From assembly GCA_002256245.1 (NCBI GenBank), contig NKIU01000004.1, positions 248,001 to 312,000 on the forward strand: DNA of 64,000 nucleotides, given 5' to 3'. This document shows positions 16,422-28,142 of the stretch, piece after piece. A model generated the notes under the pieces. That model was not told the DNA's origin. It searched no databases and saw only the letters and a list, made by a program, of their open reading frames with translations. A program made the position numbers and the translations under genes. This DNA is from Pseudorhodobacter sp. PARRP1. Its GTDB lineage: Bacteria; Pseudomonadota; Alphaproteobacteria; Rhodobacterales; Rhodobacteraceae. The stretch's first letter is position 1, and the number at the start of each line of letters is the position of its first letter.

Positions 16422-17402
16422 ATCACAGTCCCGAAACTTTCCCTGAAATCCGTGCTGATGGCATCGGTTCTGACACTGACCGCATCGGCGGCACTGGCCG
16501 AAGGCGTCAGCATCGCCGTGGTGGGCGGCAAGGCGGATGATCCGTTCTTTGCCAAGGTCAAAAAGGGCATTGATGACGCAACGCTGGTGGTCGCAGCCCA
16601 TGGCGGCACCGTCAACTATCTGATGTTGCAGAACTATGACAACATCGGCGGCGACGCAGCCAATCTGGTGCGCACCGCGATTTCGCAGGGTGCGACTGTC
16701 ATCGCAGTGCCAAACTGGGTGCCTGATGCACAGGATGAGGCGATCAAGGCCGCGATGGACGCAGGGATCCCGGTCATGCTGTACAACTCGGGCGGCGCAG
16801 AAAAGGCCAAAGAACTGGGCGCGATCAACTACATCGGCAACGAGAAATATCCGGCAGGTCTGGCTGCTGGCGCATATTTCGGCAGCCACGGCTTCAAGAA
16901 CGTGATCTGCGTCAACACCGTTCCGGGCGCGCAAAATCTGGAAGACCGCTGCAAGGGCGTCTCTGATGGCATCACCGCAGAGGGCGGCGTTTCCACCCAA
17001 CTGCCGCTGCCAGCGTCGTCCTTTGGTGATCCAACCGCTGTAGCTGAGGCGATCAATGCGACGTTGATGAAAGATGCAACAATCACTGGCGTTGTGACGA
17101 TTTCTGCAGCCGATGCCAACTCGGCCGCTACAGGGATTGATCAGGCTGGCGGCACGGGCAAAATCGCCCTTGCATCCTTCGACATGGACAGCGCCGGTCT
17201 GGACCGCGTCAAAGCAGGAACGCAACTGTTCGCGGTGGACCAACAGCCGTGGCTGCAAGGCTTCCTCGCCGTGTCGATGTCGGATGCCTACGCCAGCTTT
17301 GGCACCGCAATCGCCACCGCTCCGGTGCTGACCGGGCCGGGGATTGTCGATGCGGCCAACGTTGACGCCACCATCGCGGGTGCTGCGGCTGGCCTCCGCT
17401 AA
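16422..17402 (+). pseudogene. Sugar ABC transporter substrate-binding protein, start codon apparently lost (ATC)
   Basis: The mature part (EGVSIAVVGGKADDPFFAKV and onward, about 300 residues) is a periplasmic binding protein of the RbsB/Peripla_BP_4 type, probably for a sugar or polyol. A signal peptide ends ASAALA-EG. A strong ribosome site, GGAGGAG (16407-16413), is followed at ideal distance by ATC at 16422, in frame and at the expected N-terminus. I read this as an ATG mutated to ATC. The next in-frame ATG (16458) would leave a very short signal peptide; earlier in-frame starts lie inside the IS end. The downstream permease and ATPase genes are also broken. Confidence 0.65.
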
Positions 17403-17415
17403 GCCCTGACCCGCC

Positions 17416-17454
17416 GTCCGGCCCCGTTGCTCCCTGGCGGGGCCGGACAGTTTT
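17416..17454 (+). terminator. Hairpin after the binding-protein gene, terminator-like
   Basis: Perfect 11-bp stem GTCCGGCCCCG / CGGGGCCGGAC (17416-17426 / 17438-17448) followed by AGTTTT. In binding-protein transporter operons such hairpins often reduce transcription into the later genes. Confidence 0.65.
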
Positions 17455-17517
17455 CACGCCACGATCCAAGGGCCTGCAAAGGCCACAATTCGGATCTGCA
17501 TCGACGGGATTTCCACC

Positions 17518-17574
17518 ATGACCACCCCATTTTCCATTGGCGCTTTGCTGCGCCGCCCCGAGACGGGGTCTTGA
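17518..17574 (+). pseudogene. Remnant of an ABC sugar permease N-terminus
   Basis: An ATG at 17518 starts a frame of 18 codons (MTTPFSIGALLRRPETGS) that ends at TGA 17572-17574. It resembles the cytoplasmic start of RbsC-type permeases (the ALLRRPE-x-G pattern just before the first membrane segment). The sequence then passes directly into the middle of an ATPase gene, so the rest of the permease has been deleted. Confidence 0.5.
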
Positions 17575-18073
17575 ACCCACCAAGGGCTGGGGACCGTTCA
17601 AGATCTATGACCGCAAGAAGGCCAATGCCATCGCCGTGGATGCGGTGCAGAGGCTTGGCATCACCCGCATCACGGACGGCGACCGTCTGGTCGGTGGCCT
17701 GTCGGGCGGTGAGAGGCAGTCGCTGGCCATTCCCCGCGCAGTGCATTTCGGCGCGCGGGTGCTTATCCTGGATGAACCGACGGCTGCCTTGGGCGTCAAA
17801 CAAGCCACCCACGTTCTGCGCATCGTGAACGAGGCCAAGCGGCGCGGGCTGGCGGTGATTTTCATCACCCATCAGGTCATGCACGCCATGGCTGTTGGCG
17901 ATCATTTCGCCGTGCTGATCCGCGGCGCGATTGCCGCCGATTTCCGGAAGGGCGAGAAATCCGGTGAAGAAATCACCGACCTGATGGCAGGCGGGGCATC
18001 GATGGCGACGCTTGAAGCGGAAATCGAAGGTTATATGGACAGCCACGACGGGCATCCCCCGCAGCAGATTTGA
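17575..18073 (+). pseudogene. Truncated sugar ABC transporter ATP-binding protein (no Walker A)
   Basis: The frame carries the C-terminal half of a single-domain sugar ABC ATPase: a GWGPFKIYDRKKA block, the signature LSGGERQ, Walker B VLILDEPTAALG, the switch histidine in IFITHQVMHA, and a normal C-terminal tail. Walker A and the first roughly 95 residues are missing, so it cannot bind ATP properly. The junction with the permease remnant near 17575 points to one deletion that removed most of the permease and the front of this gene. Confidence 0.75.
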
Positions 18074-18163
18074 TACGCAACACCCCCCGGTGTCGTTTTC
18101 TCCCGACACCAAAAGCCAGTCCGGGCCGGGGAAACCCTCGGCCCGGACGTTCTACCTGTTCAG

Positions 18164-18604
18164 TTATGGCATCTGGTGGATCTGGTTTAGGATGAATGGA
18201 CCCGGCTCTGCTGTCCCGACTTCGCAGATGTATCCGTAGGGCGCGAGCCCGTTCAGCATCTTGAGCCCGCCGGCGAAATTATAGGCTGCCAGAACGTCGG
18301 TGAGGCGTGCTCGCAGTTGACCAAGATTTTCGTCGTGAATCGAGTGGCTCCGGAAAATGCCGATCATCGCATTCTTTGCCGCGGTCAAAACCGTAGATCG
18401 CTGCTCCGTAGGCACGTTTTTCATCTCATCAATTGCCACCGTCTTTGGGTAGATGCCCGCTCCCAGCCTGAATGCGCGAACGAAGATTGCGCCCCTGTAA
18501 TATTGGTACGACGGCGCATGTGGTCGTTGTGCTACAGCGATGAACCTGACCCAAAGCGTCGTCCATTCATCGGAAAGGATCACAGCATCAAGTCCTGGGA
18601 TCAA
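18164..18604 (-). pseudogene. Chimeric frame ending in an IS481-type transposase C-terminal remnant
   Basis: The last 55-60 residues (LTDVLAAYNFAGGLKMLNG, then APYGYICEVGTAEPGPFILNQIHQMP) match the conserved C-terminal end of IS481-type transposases, which usually read AAYNFARRLKTL-GLTPYEYIC-WTSEPDRF-NPIHQMPGLNT. The preceding 85 or so residues are not recognisable as transposase, so this is a fusion of unrelated sequence with an IS tail. The catalytic core is absent. No matching inverted repeats were found. Confidence 0.6.
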
Positions 18605-18726
18605 GGACCTCAGAGTGACTGCTTAGAAGAATTGTCCTATGCAAATTGAAGTGCGGCCAATGACTGCTTTGGGCCGGGTGCGTCGGCGATTTTGCCACTA
18701 TTAGAGGTCCATCACCGAGCGGCTCC

Positions 18727-18978
18727 TCACATCAACCGCCGCCCCACCCCAGTTCCAGCCAGCGTCACCCGGGTTTCGCAGCCCCGCACCTCGATCCAAG
18801 TGACTTCCCTCTGGTGACGATCAAAGCCGCCGCCCAGGATCTCGATCGTGCCGGCGCCGTGGAAAGCGGCATTCAAGAAAGACGCAAGGGCGTCACCATG
18901 CAGGACGGCCTCGACGCCGGTCGCGGTGCGTCTGATGTCGTCGGGGGTGACATCGCGGGTGCCGATGACCAGGTTCAT
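18727..18978 (-). CDS. Hypothetical protein, 83 residues
   Basis: Starts MNLVIGTRDVTPDDIRRT and has an AAGGGC-like ribosome site. It is soluble, with no signal peptide or membrane segment. I do not recognise the family. It lies about 180 bp downstream of nrdJ on the same strand, separated by a 12-bp hairpin (19057-19082), at the boundary between the degraded segment and the core genome. It could be a small genuine gene or chance coding. Confidence 0.4.
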   Translation of the reverse strand: MNLVIGTRDVTPDDIRRTATGVEAVLHGDALASFLNAAFHGAGTIEILGGGFDRHQREVTWIEVRGCETRVTLAGTGVGRRLM

Positions 18979-19056
18979 CGCGGCCCTTTTTCAGGTTCGC
19001 ACCCTGCCCTGCTGGCGCGGCCTGGTATTCCGGCACTTTGCGGTGCCCTTTTCATG

Positions 19057-19082
19057 CCACAGGCCCCCGTGGGGGCCTGTGG
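19057..19082 (-). terminator. Strong hairpin downstream of nrdJ
   Basis: Perfect 12-bp stem CCACAGGCCCCC / GGGGGCCTGTGG with a 2-base loop, about 80 bp after the nrdJ stop. No T run follows on either strand, so termination is uncertain. Confidence 0.45.
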
Positions 19083-19161
19083 GACAGATTTTCGGCCTAT
19101 TCCGGGACAAACTTGACCGATTTGAGAAAAACCTTCGCCAAAGCGACAATTCCCAAACGGA

Positions 19162-22100
19162 TCAGCTGCACCCGCTCGTGCCGCCGCAGGTGTTGCACTT
19201 CATGCAGGTGCCGTTGCGCACCAACGTGTAGTTGCCGCATTCGCCGCACGGGTCGCCCTCATAGCCTTGCATTTTGGCTTTGACGCGGGCGTCCATCGAG
19301 ACGGTGCCCGAAGCCAGCGCGGTTCCGCCCGAGATCGAACCACCCATGGCGCGTGCGGTTTCCGGGATCAGCATGTTCAGTGCCGAGACTGGATCGGTGC
19401 CGTTGGCCAAGGCCGTGGCCCCCATGCCGCCCTGCAAGACCACAAGCTCGGACGGCAGGCGTTTGCGCAGATAGCCTGTGGAAGAGATTTGCTTCAGCAC
19501 CTCAAGGCTGCGCGACGCGGCTTGCTCAGAGATTTCCGAGATGTTGCGTTTGCCTTCTTCCTCGCCACGGCCCAGATCGTCGAACGACGCGCCGGTGGGT
19601 TTGACATGCGCCAGATCGGTGCGGTCGAGGTAAGAAATCGCCAGTTCGCGGAAGATGTAGTCCAGGATCGAGGTGGCGTTCTTCACACTGTCGTTGCCCT
19701 GAACCATGCCGGCGGGCTCGAATTTGGTGAAGGTGAAAGCCTCGACGAATTCCTCCAGCGGCACGCCGTATTGCAGACCAACCGACACCGCGATGGCGAA
19801 GTTGTTCATCATGGCGCGGAAGCCCGCACCCTCTTTGTGCATGTCGATGAAAATCTCGCCCAAGGTGCCGTCGCTGTATTCGCCGGTGCGCAGATAGACC
19901 TTATGACCGCCGACGATGGCCTTCTGGGTGTAGCCCTTGCGACGCTCGGGCAGTTTTTCGCGGTTGGTGCGGATGACTTCCTTGTAGATGATCTTCTCGA
20001 CGATCTTTTCGGCCAGAACGGCGGCCTTTTCCTGATTAGAACCGGAAGCGAGGATTTCTTCGGCCTCTTCATCGTCTTCAACCAGGGCCGAGGCCAAGGG
20101 TTGCGACAATTTCGAGCCATCGCGATACAAAGCGTTGGCCTTGATCCCCAGCGACCACGACAATTCGTAGGCGGCCAAGGTCTCGGCAATGGTGGCCGAG
20201 TTCGGCATGTTGATGGTCTTGGAAATCGCCCCCGAGATGAACGACTGCGCTGCGGCCATCATGTGAATGTGGCTGTCCACCGACAAGTAGCGTTTGCCGG
20301 TCTTGCCACAGGGGTTGGCGCAATCGAACACGCTGTAATGCGCGGGCTTCAGGAAAGGCGCACCTTCCAGCGTCATCGTGCCGCAAACGTGGTCATTGGC
20401 GGCGTCGATCTGGGCCTTGGTAAAGCCGAGGTGACGCAGCAGATCAAAGCTGGGATCGGTCAGTTTGTCTGCCGGGATACCAAGGGTTTTCTTGCAGAAG
20501 TCTTCGCCCAAGGTCCACTGGTTGAACACAAAGCGGATGTCGAAAGCCGAGGGCAATGCCGCCTCGATCTTCTCCAACTCGCGTGCGCCAAAGCCGTGGC
20601 CGACGAGCGAGGTGGTGTTGATGCCGGGGCAGTTGCCGATCGAGCCGTGGCCCACAGCATAGGCCACGATTTCTGCGGCTTGCGACGTGGAATAGCCCAG
20701 CTTTTCCAGTGCCGCCGGAACCGACTGGTTGATGATCTTGAAGTAACCACCGCCCGCCAGTTTCTTGAATTTCACCAGCGCGAAGTCAGGCTCGATGCCG
20801 GTGGTGTCGCAATCCATCACAAGGCCGATGGTGCCAGTGGGCGCGATCACCGTGGTTTGGGCGTTGCGGAAACCGTGGGTCTGGCCCAGCGTCAGCGCCT
20901 CGTCCCACGCCGATTTTGCAAGCGTCACAAGGGTTTGGTCGGGGCAGTTCGCAGCATCGAGTGCCACCGGGTTAACGTTCAGCCCCTCATAGCCTTCGGT
21001 CTTGCCATAGGCCGCCGCACGGTGGTTGCGGATCACCCGCAGCATGTGCTGGGCGTTGCGGGCATACCCTGAAAACGCGCCCAACTCGCCTGCCATCTCG
21101 GCCGAGGTTGCATAGGACACGCCGGTCATCAGCGCCGTCAGCGCGCCGCAGAACGCGCGGCCTTCGACCGAATCGTAGCCCAGCCCCATGTTCATCAGCA
21201 AACCGCCGATGTTGGCATAGCCCAGACCCAAGGTGCGGAAATCATAGGACAGTTGCGCGATTTCCTGGCTTGGGAATTGCGCCATCATCACCGAAATTTC
21301 CAGCGTCACCGTCCACAACCGGGTGGCATGGATATAGGCATCGCTGTCAAACTGGCCGTCCTTGAAGAAAGTCAGCAGGTTCATCGAGGCCAGATTGCAG
21401 GCGGTATCGTCAAGGAACATGTATTCCGAGCACGGGTTAGAGCCGCGGATCGCGCCATCTTCCGGGCAGGTGTGCCAAGCGTTGACGGTATCGTGAAACT
21501 GGATGCCCGGATCGGCGCAGGCCCAGGCGGCATGGCCAACCTGATCCCACAGGTCGCGGGCTTTCAGGGTCTTGGCGGTCTTGCCATCGGTGCGGCGGAT
21601 CAGCGCCCAGTCGGCGTCGTTCTTCACCGCCGTCAGGAAAGCGTCGGCCACACGTACCGAGTTGTTCGAGTTTTGCCCAGAAACGGTGATGTAGGCCTCG
21701 GAATCCCAATCCACGTCATAGGTGGGGAATTCGATGCTGGTAAAACCTTGGCGCGCATATTGCAGGATGCGGTTGGTGTAGGTGTCGGGGATCATTGCCT
21801 TTTTGGCCGAACGGATCGCCGCTTTCAGCGCCGGGTTCTTCGCCGGATCAACCGAGTCGTCGCTGGAGCCATCCCATTGACGGATCGCGGTGAAAATCTC
21901 GTTCAGTTTCAGCTCATGCGCTTTGGAACCGGCGACCAGCGAGGCAACCTTTTGCTCCTCGATCACCTTCCAGTTCACGAAGGCTTCGACATCGGGGTGA
22001 TCCATATCGCAGATCACCATCTTGGCCGCGCGCCGCGTGGTGCCGCCCGATTTGATCGCGCCTGCCGCACGGTCGCCGATTTTCAAAAAGCCCATCAGTC

Positions 22101-22857
22101 CCGACGATTTACCACCCCCCGACAGCTTTTCGCCCTCGCCGCGCAAGCTGGAGAAGTTGGTGCCGGTGCCCGAGCCATATTTGAACAGCCGCGCCTCACG
22201 CACCCACAGATCCATGATGCCGCCGTCGCCGACCAGATCATCCTTGACCGATTGAATGAAGCAGGCATGCGGCTGCGGATGCTCATAAGCGCTGGTCGAT
22301 TTGGTCAGCACGCCGGTCATGTGATCGACGTAATAATGCCCCTGTGACGGCCCATCAATGCCATAGGCCCAATGCAGCCCGGTGTTGAACCATTGCGGCG
22401 AATTCGGCGCTGCCATCTGCCGCGCCAGCATGAAGCGCATCTCGTCGTAATAGGCCTTGGCATCGGCCTCGGTGGTGAAATAGCCACCCTTCCAGCCCCA
22501 ATAGGTCCAAGCCCCGGCCAGACGGTCGAACACCTGCTTGGCCGAGGTCTCGCCGACAAGGCGTTGTTCCGCAGGCAAAGCCGCCAGCGCGTCTTCATCG
22601 GGGATCGAGCGCCACAGGAACTTCGGCACGTCCTTCTCGCGCACGCGCTTCAATGCCGCCGGAATACCCGCCTTGCGGAAGTATTTCTGCGCCAGCACGT
22701 CGGATGCCACCTGGCTCCAGCCCTGCGGCACCTCAACAGCGTCATTGCGGAACACCACGGTGCCATCGGGATTGCGGATCTCCGATACCGTGGTCGAGAA
22801 AGCCATGGCACCATAGGCACCGGTTGCTTCGGTGGTAAACTTGCGCTCGATCTTCAT
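19162..22857 (-). CDS. nrdJ: Adenosylcobalamin-dependent (class II) ribonucleoside reductase
   Basis: 1,231 residues, the size of long alphaproteobacterial NrdJ. It reduces ribonucleotides to deoxyribonucleotides using a B12-derived radical. Visible are the N-terminal domain, the active-site region [21 protein letters not shown], the catalytic-loop region with [10 protein letters not shown], and a C-terminal zinc-ribbon (CGECGNY, then CMKCNTCGG). The start is placed at 22857 ([16 protein letters not shown]), matching the family; a longer frame to 23166 covers the promoter region. A clear NrdR box lies 150 bp upstream. No cobalamin riboswitch pattern is seen. Confidence 0.97.
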   Translation of the reverse strand: MKIERKFTTEATGAYGAMAFSTTVSEIRNPDGTVVFRNDAVEVPQGWSQVASDVLAQKYFRKAGIPAALKRVREKDVPKFLWRSIPDEDALAALPAEQRLVGETSAKQVFDRLAGAWTYWGWKGGYFTTEADAKAYYDEMRFMLARQMAAPNSPQWFNTGLHWAYGIDGPSQGHYYVDHMTGVLTKSTSAYEHPQPHACFIQSVKDDLVGDGGIMDLWVREARLFKYGSGTGTNFSSLRGEGEKLSGGGKSSGLMGFLKIGDRAAGAIKSGGTTRRAAKMVICDMDHPDVEAFVNWKVIEEQKVASLVAGSKAHELKLNEIFTAIRQWDGSSDDSVDPAKNPALKAAIRSAKKAMIPDTYTNRILQYARQGFTSIEFPTYDVDWDSEAYITVSGQNSNNSVRVADAFLTAVKNDADWALIRRTDGKTAKTLKARDLWDQVGHAAWACADPGIQFHDTVNAWHTCPEDGAIRGSNPCSEYMFLDDTACNLASMNLLTFFKDGQFDSDAYIHATRLWTVTLEISVMMAQFPSQEIAQLSYDFRTLGLGYANIGGLLMNMGLGYDSVEGRAFCGALTALMTGVSYATSAEMAGELGAFSGYARNAQHMLRVIRNHRAAAYGKTEGYEGLNVNPVALDAANCPDQTLVTLAKSAWDEALTLGQTHGFRNAQTTVIAPTGTIGLVMDCDTTGIEPDFALVKFKKLAGGGYFKIINQSVPAALEKLGYSTSQAAEIVAYAVGHGSIGNCPGINTTSLVGHGFGARELEKIEAALPSAFDIRFVFNQWTLGEDFCKKTLGIPADKLTDPSFDLLRHLGFTKAQIDAANDHVCGTMTLEGAPFLKPAHYSVFDCANPCGKTGKRYLSVDSHIHMMAAAQSFISGAISKTINMPNSATIAETLAAYELSWSLGIKANALYRDGSKLSQPLASALVEDDEEAEEILASGSNQEKAAVLAEKIVEKIIYKEVIRTNREKLPERRKGYTQKAIVGGHKVYLRTGEYSDGTLGEIFIDMHKEGAGFRAMMNNFAIAVSVGLQYGVPLEEFVEAFTFTKFEPAGMVQGNDSVKNATSILDYIFRELAISYLDRTDLAHVKPTGASFDDLGRGEEEGKRNISEISEQAASRSLEVLKQISSTGYLRKRLPSELVVLQGGMGATALANGTDPVSALNMLIPETARAMGGSISGGTALASGTVSMDARVKAKMQGYEGDPCGECGNYTLVRNGTCMKCNTCGGTSGCS

Positions 22858-23299
22858 CTGCCCGTCCCATGTTTTTGCGCGGTTTCTACGAGCCGCGTGC
22901 GATCCCAATTCCCTGCACCCGGCCAAAACAAACCCAACCGCGCCACGCATGTGGTGGTCCATAGCCCCGACTTTGGAGGCGCAAACTTGGGTTCCGGCGA
23001 ACCGCTGCCACACTATATCTTGTGGCGAGTGGCGGTGCGTCGTCAAACTGTCGTAAAGTTTCGGTGGTATCAACGAATTTTTTACACTTACCCACCAGAT
23101 TTTGTGCTTGACGTTAGCGCCGTATCTAGCCGTGCCATCACGGCCGTGTGAGCGTAAATCCCACATCCTGCGGTCGCAGGGCTTAAAGTATCATCGCAAC
23201 TGCCACAAAAACCCAAGCATCCCGGCATATTTGGCCGCTTCGGCTAAGGCTGCGTCAGAGCGTGCCGATTCCTCCACAAGCTGTGGATAAACCGGCGCG
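22858..23299. other. 442-bp gap without a gene: nrdJ control region
   Basis: The part next to nrdJ contains an NrdR box and a plausible TTGACG-like -35 element on the minus strand (around 23039-23044). The remainder, toward the 3' end of the EamA transporter gene, shows no convincing coding sequence, RNA gene or repeat. Confidence 0.6.
23008..23025 (-). promoter_or_regulatory. NrdR box upstream of nrdJ
   Basis: CCACACTATATCTTGTGG closely fits the NrdR box consensus (acaCwAtATaTwGtgt). NrdR represses ribonucleotide reductase genes. A weaker candidate second half (AAACTTGGGT) is centred about 30 bp nearer to nrdJ, the usual spacing for NrdR box pairs, but it is degenerate. Confidence 0.75.
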
Positions 23300-24178
23300 C
23301 TATCTGCGGTTGATCAGAACGATTCCGGCCGCGACGAATCCGGCAGCCATCATGAGACCAAAAGACAACGCTTCATCAAAAATGACGTAGCCTAAAATAA
23401 TGGCAAACAACGGGGTCAGGAACGAAAAGCTGGCCACAGTGGATGTCGGATAGATCGACAGCAACCACAGCCAGGTGATGAACACCCCGGCCACAACGAC
23501 CCCTGCCTGAAGCAGCAGCCAAACCCAATGCATGGGCTGGATATCGCGGATCAACGGGCCAAAAAGCGGGCTGACGGCCAGCAGAATAGGCCCTGAAATC
23601 AACACCATCCAGAACAACTGCGCCTCTGGACCGGCCTCGCGCAGCCGGGTCTTGCGGGCCAGAAACGCGGTGCCTGCCCAGCCCCAAGCGCCAACCAGCG
23701 CCAGCATATCGCCCAGCATACTGGCATGACCCGACGGGCTTTTCGACAGAATCGCCCAAGCCGTGCCGATAAACGCCAGCCCCAGCCCGATTCCCCGCTT
23801 GGGCGTGATGCGCTCATTCGGCAAACCGAAATGTGCAGCCACCGAAAGCCACAGCGGCATGGAATAGAAAATCACCGAGGCCCGCCCCACCGCTGTCAGG
23901 TCCAGCGCCATGAACAGGCACAAGAACTCGGCCGCAAACACGCAGCCAATCGCCAGCCCGGGGCCCAGATCGGCCCAGCGAACCCGCCCCCACAATCCGC
24001 GAAACTTCAGCCAGCCAAACACAAACACCACCGCAAGCGCCGAGCGCAAACCGGCGAAAAACACCGGTTGCAGGCCGTGGTTGACCTCTTTCACAACGAT
24101 CTGATTGACCGCCAACAGGAAGGTCACCGCGATCAGCGCCGCAAGCCCTACCCCATCCAACCGCTCTTTGCGCATCAT
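23300..24178 (-). CDS. DMT-superfamily (EamA) transporter
   Basis: 292 residues with ten hydrophobic segments arranged as two EamA repeats of five. The first repeat begins AALIAVTFLLAVNQIVVKEV; the second has the usual W-A-G-T-A-F-L-A-R-K turn. DMT proteins export or import amino acids, nucleosides or other small metabolites; the substrate cannot be predicted. The start is ATG 24178, with a second ATG immediately after. It is divergent from the Fur-family gene, with a 120-bp gap. Confidence 0.85.
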   Translation of the reverse strand: MMRKERLDGVGLAALIAVTFLLAVNQIVVKEVNHGLQPVFFAGLRSALAVVFVFGWLKFRGLWGRVRWADLGPGLAIGCVFAAEFLCLFMALDLTAVGRASVIFYSMPLWLSVAAHFGLPNERITPKRGIGLGLAFIGTAWAILSKSPSGHASMLGDMLALVGAWGWAGTAFLARKTRLREAGPEAQLFWMVLISGPILLAVSPLFGPLIRDIQPMHWVWLLLQAGVVVAGVFITWLWLLSIYPTSTVASFSFLTPLFAIILGYVIFDEALSFGLMMAAGFVAAGIVLINRR

Positions 24179-24302
24179 GCCCCCGTGTTCGCGCCACCCT
24201 TTCGGGGCGGCATGGTGAAGTCAAGGCCAGCAAAATCGCTGGCAGCACCGCGCGGTTTCCCGTAAACGCGCGCTAGCACAGGGGAACGGAGGAGGCCTTG
24301 CC

Positions 24303-24713
24303 ATGTCGGATCTGATTTCGCGCGGCGTCGCCAAGGGCCTGCGGATGACCGATCAGCGCCGCGTGGTGGCGCGCGTGATCACCGCCGCCGAAGACCACCC
24401 CGATGTCGAAGAGCTTTACGCCCGCGCCGCTCAGGTGGACCCGCGCATTTCGCTGGCAACCGTCTATCGCACCGTGAAGATTTTCGAGGAAGCCGGCCTG
24501 CTGGAGCGGTTGGAATTCGGCGACGGGCGCGCGCGCTATGAAGATGCCGAGCGCGATCACCACGACCATCTGATTGACGTGAACACGGGCCAAGTCATTG
24601 AATTTGTGGACCCCGAGATTGAAGAGCTGCAAGAACGCATCGCGGCACGGCTTGGGTATCGGTTGATCGGGCACCGGCTGGAGCTGCTCGGCGTGCCGAT
24701 AAAGAAGGGATAG
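24303..24713 (+). CDS. Fur-family metal regulator (Mur/Fur-like)
   Basis: 136 residues. The N-terminal winged helix includes RMTDQRRVVARVI and the recognition helix ISLATVYRTVKIF. The dimerisation half has the metal-binding segment RDHHDHLIDVNTGQVIEF. The CxxC pairs of zinc-containing Fur proteins are missing, as in alphaproteobacterial Fur/Mur and Irr. Length and context fit Mur/Fur better than Irr, but iron versus manganese sensing cannot be decided. The next gene starts four bases after this stop, so they are probably co-transcribed. Confidence 0.85.
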   Translation: MSDLISRGVAKGLRMTDQRRVVARVITAAEDHPDVEELYARAAQVDPRISLATVYRTVKIFEEAGLLERLEFGDGRARYEDAERDHHDHLIDVNTGQVIEFVDPEIEELQERIAARLGYRLIGHRLELLGVPIKKG

Positions 24714-24716
24714 CAT

Positions 24717-26931
<2,215 letters not shown>

Positions 26932-26942
26932 GGTTTTCGCAT

Positions 26943-26982
26943 AAATGTGTTAACGCGGCACGACCGACGCGTTAACACATTT
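26943..26982. other. 15-bp perfect inverted repeat after eno
   Basis: AAATGTGTTAACGCG (26943-26957) and its exact complement (26968-26982) with a 10-base loop, 12 bp after the eno stop. There is no T tract, so it is either a weak terminator, an mRNA-stabilising hairpin, or a protein site containing two GTTAAC cores. Confidence 0.6.
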
Positions 26983-27113
26983 GGGGGCATTACCACCCGC
27001 TGAAATCTGTCGGACCCTAGCTGCGCTAACGCTCTGAACTACAGACAAAATGTTTGGGAGTTTCAGTCGATTTCGTTTTGCCGCCAACAGTTGTAATGTT
27101 TGAGGAGTTAATT

Positions 27114-27851
27114 ATGACTAACATTAAAGAGGCTATCTGGGTCGGACTTTCGATGTGTTGCCTTGGTTCACCTTCTTGGTCGCAAGAGGGGATTTCTGCT
27201 GAAGACCTTGCAATCACAGCTATTTATTGTGAAAGTGTCGAAAACGATGAGCATATAGTTCTGCTATTTGGTCGGGAGGGTGAAAATGTCTTTACCCTTC
27301 CGGATCGGCTGCCCGTTACGATGGTTTCGAACGTCATGTCGTTTGCTAGGGGTGATGGACTATTTAGTTTGACTGCTAATCGGTTTCAATTTTTATCGGA
27401 TGATGCGGCAGCGTCGGGTGTGTGCATCGATTTTAGTGACAATCTTACTAACATTCTCAACGGCATAGCTGCTCAGTATCCTGACGCTCTGCGCAATTCA
27501 GCGGGCTATCTTATGGCATCAGCGGAAATTTCTGCTGCAAACGCTGCAATTTCGAAAACTCGCCTTGAGGCCGATGATCGTATCGCGAAGGCAAAAGCTG
27601 ATGCGGAAACCATTCGCAAAGAATGGGAGTTGGCAAAATCCGGTCTTGCAAAAGCGAAGGAAGCAGCAAACGATGAGGCGAAGTTAAAACTGGCCGCTGA
27701 AATCGCGAAGCTTTCTGACGATAAGAAAAAGGAATCGAAGGAACTTGCCAACATGCGGGCTCGTTTTGAAAACGAGCAACGGATAAATACGAAATTAAAA
27801 GCGCGCATCTGCGAACTTGATCCATCTTCGACCTTCGCAGTGTGCAAGTAA
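27114..27851 (+). CDS. Orphan secreted protein with coiled-coil C-terminal half
   Basis: 245 residues starting MTNIKEAIWVGLSMCC, with a GAGGAG ribosome site. Residues 1-23 look like a signal peptide (cleavage near PSWS-QEG). Residues 25-135 are globular with conserved-looking cysteines; residues 140-235 are a long charged Ala/Lys/Glu-rich coiled coil; a Cys pair occurs near the end (ICELDPSSTFAVC). I do not recognise the family. The gene is clearly richer in A and T and uses rarer codons than its neighbours, suggesting transfer. Its 3' end abuts a truncated FAD oxidoreductase gene. Confidence 0.7.
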   Translation: MTNIKEAIWVGLSMCCLGSPSWSQEGISAEDLAITAIYCESVENDEHIVLLFGREGENVFTLPDRLPVTMVSNVMSFARGDGLFSLTANRFQFLSDDAAASGVCIDFSDNLTNILNGIAAQYPDALRNSAGYLMASAEISAANAAISKTRLEADDRIAKAKADAETIRKEWELAKSGLAKAKEAANDEAKLKLAAEIAKLSDDKKKESKELANMRARFENEQRINTKLKARICELDPSSTFAVCK

Positions 27852-27878
27852 CGGGATGCAAAACGAACGTGTTCGGTA

Positions 27879-28052
27879 ATGAATCGCGTTTGGGTAAAAG
27901 CTGGCGTTGATCCAGCCAAAACTGCGACCAGAGGCGGCGCTGGCGGGGGTTGCGGAGTCGAGCACCGTCACGCTGGCGCCATGACGCGACAGCTCAAACG
28001 CAAGGCTGGCACCGATGATGCCCGCGCCGATGATCAGGACAGATTGCGGCAT
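27879..28052 (-). pseudogene. N-terminal fragment of a DAO-type FAD oxidoreductase
   Basis: A start at 28052 with an AAGGGAA site gives MPQSVLIIGAGIIGASLAFE, a textbook FAD dinucleotide fold, followed by VTVLDSATPASAASGRSFGWINAS, as in D-amino-acid dehydrogenase/glycine-oxidase-type enzymes. Similarity stops after about 58 residues and the frame runs into unrelated sequence until a stop near 27795. The remaining 300 or so codons are missing, replaced by the AT-richer orphan gene region. Confidence 0.8.
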
Positions 28053-28142
28053 GGGGATTCCCTTTTCGGGCAGGGTGGCATGGCGGTTGCGGGTTGGAAA
28101 GGGGGGCTTGTGTGGGGGGATGCGCTGCGGCAGATTGCGGCG

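Noticed and set aside
15004-19160. Attachment-site duplication of the tRNA-Gln 3' end
   Set aside because: No second copy of the T-arm/acceptor sequence was found between the tRNA and nrdJ.
19267-21072. 601-codon plus-strand frame opposite nrdJ
   Set aside because: It is a shadow of the nrdJ third-position GC bias, with no domain and no ribosome site.
22858-23166. Cobalamin riboswitch upstream of nrdJ
   Set aside because: No B12-box-like conserved core was seen; the NrdR box explains the control region better.
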